Source: an uncultured Pseudomonadota bacterium
Lineage (GTDB): Bacteria > Pseudomonadota > Gammaproteobacteria > Burkholderiales > Rhodocyclaceae
NCBI GenBank assembly: GCA_946479855.1
Contig: CAMLHL010000024.1
Span: 1 to 36,868, forward strand
Length of the DNA: 36,868 nt
Direction: 5' to 3'
Positions 32,951-36,868 of this stretch are shown here, one piece after another. Made by a program: the position numbers and the translations under genes. Each line of letters begins with the position of its first letter. Position 1 is the stretch's first letter. The notes under the pieces are model-generated. The model made no database searches and was not told the DNA's origin. It saw only the letters and a program-made list of their open reading frames with translations.

Positions 32951-33997
32951 TTAGACGGGCAGGTAGGCCGGCAGGAGCGGGGCGCGGCCGGTCGTCAGAT
33001 AGTTCTGGCAGCGCTCGATGTATTCCCGGGTGCTTTTCGGCATGGCGGTGCGGGCGCGGGCAATATAGAAGATCAGGTCGCGGCCCTGGCGGATCAGTTG
33101 CAGGCCGTCGGAGAGGTTGTAGGTGAAGGGGGTACTGCTGGCGTCCGGGCCGGACAGCCATTCAATTTCAGCCAGGCGTTCGCCGGCGGTGACCATGCGC
33201 GCCCAGACGTCGAAGATGTCGCGATCGGTGCGCAGGGTTTCGGTCTTGATCTTGGCGGCGGTGGCCAGGTCGCAGAGCGGGGCTTCGATGTCGGCAAAGG
33301 CGGGAATGCCGCCGAAAGTGTCGATCATCACCCGGGAAATCCGGTCGATGTCGCGCAGCGTCTGGCCGATCTTGATGTAGCGGCTTTCGTAGAAATCCTC
33401 GAGGGGGATCGAGAAGGCGCGGAAGGGTTCACCCCACAGCTCGTCAATGCCTTCCTCGCCGCTGCGGTGCAGCACGCAGCGCCCGAGCTCCATGGCGTCG
33501 AGCAGACATCTGCCGCATTCGCGCATCAATGGGTTGTCGCTGAGAATTTCGATGCCGCAGGCCTGCAGTTCGACCAGTTTGCGGAAGATGTCGGCAGCCC
33601 GGTTGAACAGGGCGCCGGCCAGCATGGCGCCCTTGACGCGCTTGCGGGCCGGATCGGTTTCGCTTTCGTAGCTGTTGCGCGCTTCGTTCAGGCGCGTGCC
33701 GGGAATGTTCAGGCCATGCTCGGTGTGATTGAAGAGGCGTCGGGTCAGGGCCTCGATCAGACGTTTCTTGGCTTCGAGCGTATCGGCCGGTACCGGATAG
33801 GTCTTGATCCAGTAACCCTCGTAAAAAACGCGTTCCAGACCGTCGATGATGCGGCGGGTGCCTTCAGGCGGAGTATCGGTGCCGTTGCTTGCTGGTGCCA
33901 GTTGATACGTCGTGGTCATGGTCGGGGGGACTTGGTACTTCGAAATGGATTGCCCAACTGCCGGGTCAGGCGAATTGGACAACGGTCTTTGCGCCAT
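32951..33997 (-). CDS. Unrecognised 348-residue protein
   Basis: I do not recognise this family. The frame gives 348 residues from ATG 33997, or 322 from a second ATG at 33919 (MTTTYQLAPASNGTDT); neither has a clear ribosome site. The body is soluble and largely alpha-helical, with no signal peptide or membrane segment. Distinct stretches are RRIIDGLERVFYEGYWIKTY, ALTRRLFNHTEHGLNIPGTR, ECGRCLLDAMELGRCVLHRS and DFYESRYIKIGQTLRDIDRI. Cys-containing segments (ECGRC) might bind metal, but no classical zinc motif is seen. It begins 20 bases after the QseC-like kinase stop codon, so it may be cotranscribed with the two-component genes. Codon use looks native. Confidence 0.75.
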   Translation of the reverse strand: MAQRPLSNSPDPAVGQSISKYQVPPTMTTTYQLAPASNGTDTPPEGTRRIIDGLERVFYEGYWIKTYPVPADTLEAKKRLIEALTRRLFNHTEHGLNIPGTRLNEARNSYESETDPARKRVKGAMLAGALFNRAADIFRKLVELQACGIEILSDNPLMRECGRCLLDAMELGRCVLHRSGEEGIDELWGEPFRAFSIPLEDFYESRYIKIGQTLRDIDRISRVMIDTFGGIPAFADIEAPLCDLATAAKIKTETLRTDRDIFDVWARMVTAGERLAEIEWLSGPDASSTPFTYNLSDGLQLIRQGRDLIFYIARARTAMPKSTREYIERCQNYLTTGRAPLLPAYLPV

Positions 33998-34017
33998 GTT
34001 CCGGACGGTGCCGGCAC

Positions 34018-35370
34018 TCAGCGAATCGGAAATTGTACTCCGACCATTAGGCCTTTAGGCATATATGATTCGTCAAGCCAAAGCCTGGCGCCGTGCAGTT
34101 CGGCAATCCGGGCGACGATGGCCAGTCCCAGGCCGCTGCCCGGCTGCTTGTCCTGCTCCAGGCGGTGAAAACGCTGGAGGACCAGGGAACGGGCTTCGGG
34201 CGGGATGCCGGGGCCGCTGTCGCTGACTGTGAATTGGCATTCGCCGGCATTGCGGGATATGCCGACGCGCACCTGGCCGCCTGCCGGCGTGTAGCGGACG
34301 GCGTTGTCGACCAGGTTGCGGATCAGCACTCGCAGCCAGTCGGCCTGGCCGGTAACGACGCAGCCGGGGGCCGCGGCGAGGTCGAAATCGATATTTTTGG
34401 CGAGGATCAGCGGACCGAGATCGGCACAGACGGATTCGGCGAGCCGCGCCAGGTCGACGGGCTGCGGGTCGGGCAGGCCGGATTCCGGATCGAGGCGGGC
34501 CAGTTGCAGCATCTGGTCGACCAGATGGGAGGCACGGGTCAGGCCGCTTTGTAGTTGCTGCAGCGAGCGGTCGCGTTCGTCGTTGTCGCGGGCGCGCAGG
34601 GCGACCTGCAGCTGGGCGAGCAGGGCGGCGAGTGGCGTGCGCAGTTCGTGGGCGGCATCGGCCGTGAATCGCCGCTCGGCTTCAATCGTGCGCTCGACGC
34701 GCAGGAAGAGGCCGTTCAGGGCATCCAGCAAGGACTTGATTTCCTCCGGCGCGGCGCTTGGCGCAACGGCCTGCAGTTGTTGCGGGTCGCGGCTGGCGAT
34801 CTGTTTGGCGATGCCGTTCAGCGAGGCGAAGCCGTGGCGTGTCACCAGCCACACCCAGAGGCCGATCAGCGGCAGGCCGAAAAGCGCCGGCATGAGCAGA
34901 CGCCAGGCAATATGGCCAATCAGTTCGTCGCGGACATGATGGTTTTCGCTGACCTGCACCTGCAGGCTGCGCTCCTCGTTCCACTGGCTGAAATGCCGCC
35001 AGCGCCCACTGTCGCCGTTGGTTTCCGAGAAACCTTCGGTGGTCGTCAGCGGCGTATCCGAGGCGCTGTGCGAGCGCATCATCAGGCTGCCGTCGGCATG
35101 CCAGATCTGGAAGCGCAGCCGGCGTTGGTATTTGTGCATGGCCTCGTCGAGATTGTCGACTTCCTCGCCGTTGCTGTCGGCGTGCGCTTCGTGGCTGGCG
35201 ATGGCGAGCAGCGTCTGAGCGGCCTGGGCCAACTGGGCATCAAACAGTTCGTCGACTTCGTGATGGGCGTCGATATAGCTGAAAACCACGGTGACCAACC
35301 AGGCCGCGGCGACGCCGCCGAGCAGCAGACCGAGCAGGCGGCGGCGCAGCGAGAACCAGACGGTGTTCAT
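34018..35370 (-). CDS. Sensor histidine kinase, QseC/PmrB type
   Basis: A 450-residue membrane kinase. One helix lies near residues 11-30, a periplasmic domain of about 125 residues follows (with YQRRLRFQIWHADGSLMMRS), then a second helix (about 158-176), a short HAMP-like segment, the phospho-acceptor FTADAAHELRTPLAALLAQL (His241), and the catalytic domain with LVDNAVRYTPAGGQ, SDSGPGIPPEA and [17 protein letters not shown]. The periplasmic domain resembles the 2CSK_N type of QseC/TctE kinases. It overlaps the regulator gene by four bases. The signal is unknown. Confidence 0.9.
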   Translation of the reverse strand: MNTVWFSLRRRLLGLLLGGVAAAWLVTVVFSYIDAHHEVDELFDAQLAQAAQTLLAIASHEAHADSNGEEVDNLDEAMHKYQRRLRFQIWHADGSLMMRSHSASDTPLTTTEGFSETNGDSGRWRHFSQWNEERSLQVQVSENHHVRDELIGHIAWRLLMPALFGLPLIGLWVWLVTRHGFASLNGIAKQIASRDPQQLQAVAPSAAPEEIKSLLDALNGLFLRVERTIEAERRFTADAAHELRTPLAALLAQLQVALRARDNDERDRSLQQLQSGLTRASHLVDQMLQLARLDPESGLPDPQPVDLARLAESVCADLGPLILAKNIDFDLAAAPGCVVTGQADWLRVLIRNLVDNAVRYTPAGGQVRVGISRNAGECQFTVSDSGPGIPPEARSLVLQRFHRLEQDKQPGSGLGLAIVARIAELHGARLWLDESYMPKGLMVGVQFPIR

Positions 35371-36023
35371 TTGGCGATGGTGTAGCCGACGCCGCGCAGG
35401 GTGCGGATCAAGTCGCTGCCCAGTTTCTTGCGCAGATGGTGGATGTGCACTTCGAGAGCGTTGCTGTCCGGCTCATCGCGCCAGCCATAGACCGACTGTT
35501 CGAGCTGGGTGCGGGTCAGGACGCGGCCGGCGTTTTCGAGCAGCATCTGCAACAGCGAGAATTCACGGCCGGAGAGCTCGATTGCCTGCCCGGCCAGCGT
35601 CACCAGGTGGGCGGCCGGGTCAACGGCCAGGTCGCCATGCACCAGCAACGGCGCGGCGCGGCCGGCGCTGCGCCGGGTCAGGGCGCGGATGCGGGCGGTC
35701 AGTTCGTCGAGATCGATCGGCTTGACGAGGTAATCATCGGCACCGGCATCAAGGCCGGAAACCTTGTCGCCGGTGGCATCGCGGGCGGTCAGGATGAGAA
35801 TCGGCATGCCCAGCCCGCGGTCACGGGCCCGCCGGAGCACTTCCATACCGGACAGGCGGGGCAGGCCGAGATCGAGAACGACGAAATCGAAGGTCTCGCT
35901 CTGCAGCGCCTGGTCGGCGGAATTGCCGTCACGCAGCCAGTCGACCGCGAAGCCGGCCTGACGCAGGCCGACGGTCAGGCCGTCGCCCAGTTCGGGATCG
36001 TCTTCTACAAGCAGGATGCGCAT
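35367..36023 (-). CDS. Response regulator, QseB/PmrA type
   Basis: A 218-residue OmpR-family regulator. The receiver has VEDD, the phospho-acceptor Asp51 in FVVLDLGLPRLSGMEVLRRA, LTARDATGDKVSGLDAGADD and YLVKPIDLDELTARIRALTR. The DNA-binding domain has LSGREFSLLQMLLENAGRVL and VYGWRDEPDSNALEVHIHHL with RTLRGVGYTIAK at the end, the QseB/PmrA/BasR pattern. The ATG at 36023 begins at the conserved MRILLVEDD; the open frame further upstream has no homology. It is the first gene of the pair with the kinase, and probably of a three-gene unit with the 348-residue protein. Confidence 0.92.
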   Translation of the reverse strand: MRILLVEDDPELGDGLTVGLRQAGFAVDWLRDGNSADQALQSETFDFVVLDLGLPRLSGMEVLRRARDRGLGMPILILTARDATGDKVSGLDAGADDYLVKPIDLDELTARIRALTRRSAGRAAPLLVHGDLAVDPAAHLVTLAGQAIELSGREFSLLQMLLENAGRVLTRTQLEQSVYGWRDEPDSNALEVHIHHLRKKLGSDLIRTLRGVGYTIAK

Positions 36024-36200
36024 GGCGACAATTCTAGAGGGCTGCTTCGTAAATGGCGAGCCAAGATGAAAGTGCCGGATTTGCGCGGCGCCGTCGTTGG
36101 CTAACCCGGCAGCACTCGCAGAGGCTATTGCGAGGGCGAGCCACCACGTCGGGGGCGCCAAGAGCCGCTTTTATCGATCGTCCAATGGCGCCGCCGGCCT

Positions 36201-36806
36201 CTAGCTTGCCAGCCACCAGCCGGCGGCCGCGATCCAGGCAAGGAGGACGATGGCGGCCAGCGGCCGGGCCGAGGGGATGGCTTCTTCCGGCTGCCCTTGC
36301 TTGTAGCCGCTGATCATGGCTCGGACCAGATTCTCCCCGTGCAGCACGCTGCCCGAAATGACGCCGGCGACATGCACGATGACGACGGTCAGCATCATCG
36401 CCGCCAGCCCTTCATGCAGTTCTTCCAGCCAATGGCCGCCGAATTCGTTATAGGTGGCCCAGCCGGAGATGCCGCACAGGATGCCGAGGCCGAGCAGGAG
36501 CACGATGGCCCAGCCGCCGGCCGGGTTGTGGCCGGTGTGATGGGCCGGCTGCAAGTCGAGCAGGCTGCGCAGGTACACGCTTACGGCGCGCGGGCCACGA
36601 ACGAAATCGCCGAAGCGGGCATAGCGCGAGCCGATGAAACCCCAGGGCAGACGGAAGGTGGCGACGGCGACGACCACGGCGCCGGACAGCACGTGCACCA
36701 GCCGCCAGGTTTCGCTTTCAGCCGTCAGCCAGGCGAGGATGAATCCGCCGACCATCAGCCAGTGGCCGAGCCGGACCGGCCAGTCCCAGACGAGGATTTT
36801 TTGCAT
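36201..36806 (-). CDS. Cytochrome b561-type membrane protein
   Basis: A 201-residue integral membrane protein of the cytochrome b561/hydrogenase b-type family. It starts MQKILVWDWPVRLGHWLMVG; His15, His38, His131 and His145, in GHWLM, LVHVLSG, EELHEGLA and VIVHVAGV, are probable axial ligands of two haems. Five hydrophobic segments are seen (about 12-28, 36-52, 97-116, 134-152 and 180-199). Such proteins pass electrons between the quinone pool and a partner c-type cytochrome or dehydrogenase. Its stop codon is 177 bases from the qseB-like start. A gene ending just upstream on the same strand (36810) is probably its partner. Confidence 0.88.
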   Translation of the reverse strand: MQKILVWDWPVRLGHWLMVGGFILAWLTAESETWRLVHVLSGAVVVAVATFRLPWGFIGSRYARFGDFVRGPRAVSVYLRSLLDLQPAHHTGHNPAGGWAIVLLLGLGILCGISGWATYNEFGGHWLEELHEGLAAMMLTVVIVHVAGVISGSVLHGENLVRAMISGYKQGQPEEAIPSARPLAAIVLLAWIAAAGWWLAS

Positions 36807-36809
36807 GAT

Positions 36810-36868
36810 TTAATCCCGCAGTTCGGGGATGGCGATGTCGTGTTCGCCAAAGTTGCCATTGGCTGCGC
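36810..36868 (-). CDS. C-terminal tail of an upstream gene
   Basis: One minus-strand frame entering from the right edge reads AANGNFGEHDIAIPELRD and stops with TAA at 36812-36810, three bases before the cytochrome b ATG. The tight spacing suggests one transcript. Genes in this position beside b561-type proteins are often c-type cytochromes, but too little is visible to name it. Confidence 0.55.
   Translation of the reverse strand, partial: AANGNFGEHDIAIPELRD

Overview
The window reads as a chromosomal stretch of a high-GC Gram-negative bacterium. Outer-membrane efflux components, a RelA distinct from SpoT, a TtgR/AcrR-type repressor with an RND pump, CusR/CusS- and QseB/QseC-type two-component systems and YheS-type ABC-F all point to Pseudomonadota. 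Codon use, the men genes and the overall gene set suggest a betaproteobacterium, possibly Rhodocyclales (Dechloromonas/Azonexus/Accumulibacter-like). That order-level placement is inference, not proof. No tRNA, rRNA, CRISPR array or complete insertion sequence was seen.

Layout. (1) 1-9.4 kb: a truncated EamA transporter diverges from relA. A small exported protein made of six 11-residue repeats follows. Convergent to it lie ppk (polyphosphate kinase), menF and menE (menaquinone branch), and a 59-residue basic ORF hidden between menE and tetR. (2) 9.4-15.9 kb: a TetR repressor diverges from a complete RND tripartite efflux operon (adaptor, pump, outer-membrane factor). An AcrR-like operator sits on the pump promoter. 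(3) 15.9-16.5 kb: a copper relic. A 24-codon C-terminal remnant of a heavy-metal RND pump lies next to an intact cusF-like gene, whose upstream region carries a near-consensus CusR box. (4) 16.6-20.7 kb: an HflX GTPase, a ComB-family phosphatase, a small two-helix membrane protein, a YkgJ-type Cys-cluster protein and an orphan ParB. (5) 20.9-24.6 kb: cusRS-like two-component genes, a secreted HExxH putative metallopeptidase and a small exported twin-repeat protein. (6) 24.8-29.1 kb: arfB (ribosome rescue) and a compact tetR-adaptor-permease-ATPase operon of the MacAB/DevBCA kind with a perfect 26-bp palindromic operator. (7) 29.2-36.9 kb: a single-domain EAL protein, rlmA, yheS-like ABC-F, an unrecognised 348-residue protein, a QseBC/PmrAB-like two-component system, a cytochrome b561-type membrane protein and the tail of a further gene.

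How the genes work together. relA and ppk are convergent neighbours that both serve the starvation response. The RND operon and the MacAB-like operon each carry their own TetR repressor and a recognisable operator, so both are probably inducible export systems. The CusRS pair about 4.4 kb from cusF probably controls it through the box at 16462-16480. The structural Cus pump itself is absent here except for the C-terminal scrap. Observations worth following are the cusF/RND scar with its CusR box, two genes (relA, menE) with TATAAT exactly nine bases before an ATG and no Shine-Dalgarno, an intergenic TACGGTCGAC element found near gene ends, the 11-residue repeat protein, and the unannotated-style HExxH protein followed by a twin-repeat secreted protein. 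I did not see a clear new multi-gene system. The most system-like candidate is the metallopeptidase/twin-repeat pair behind cusRS.
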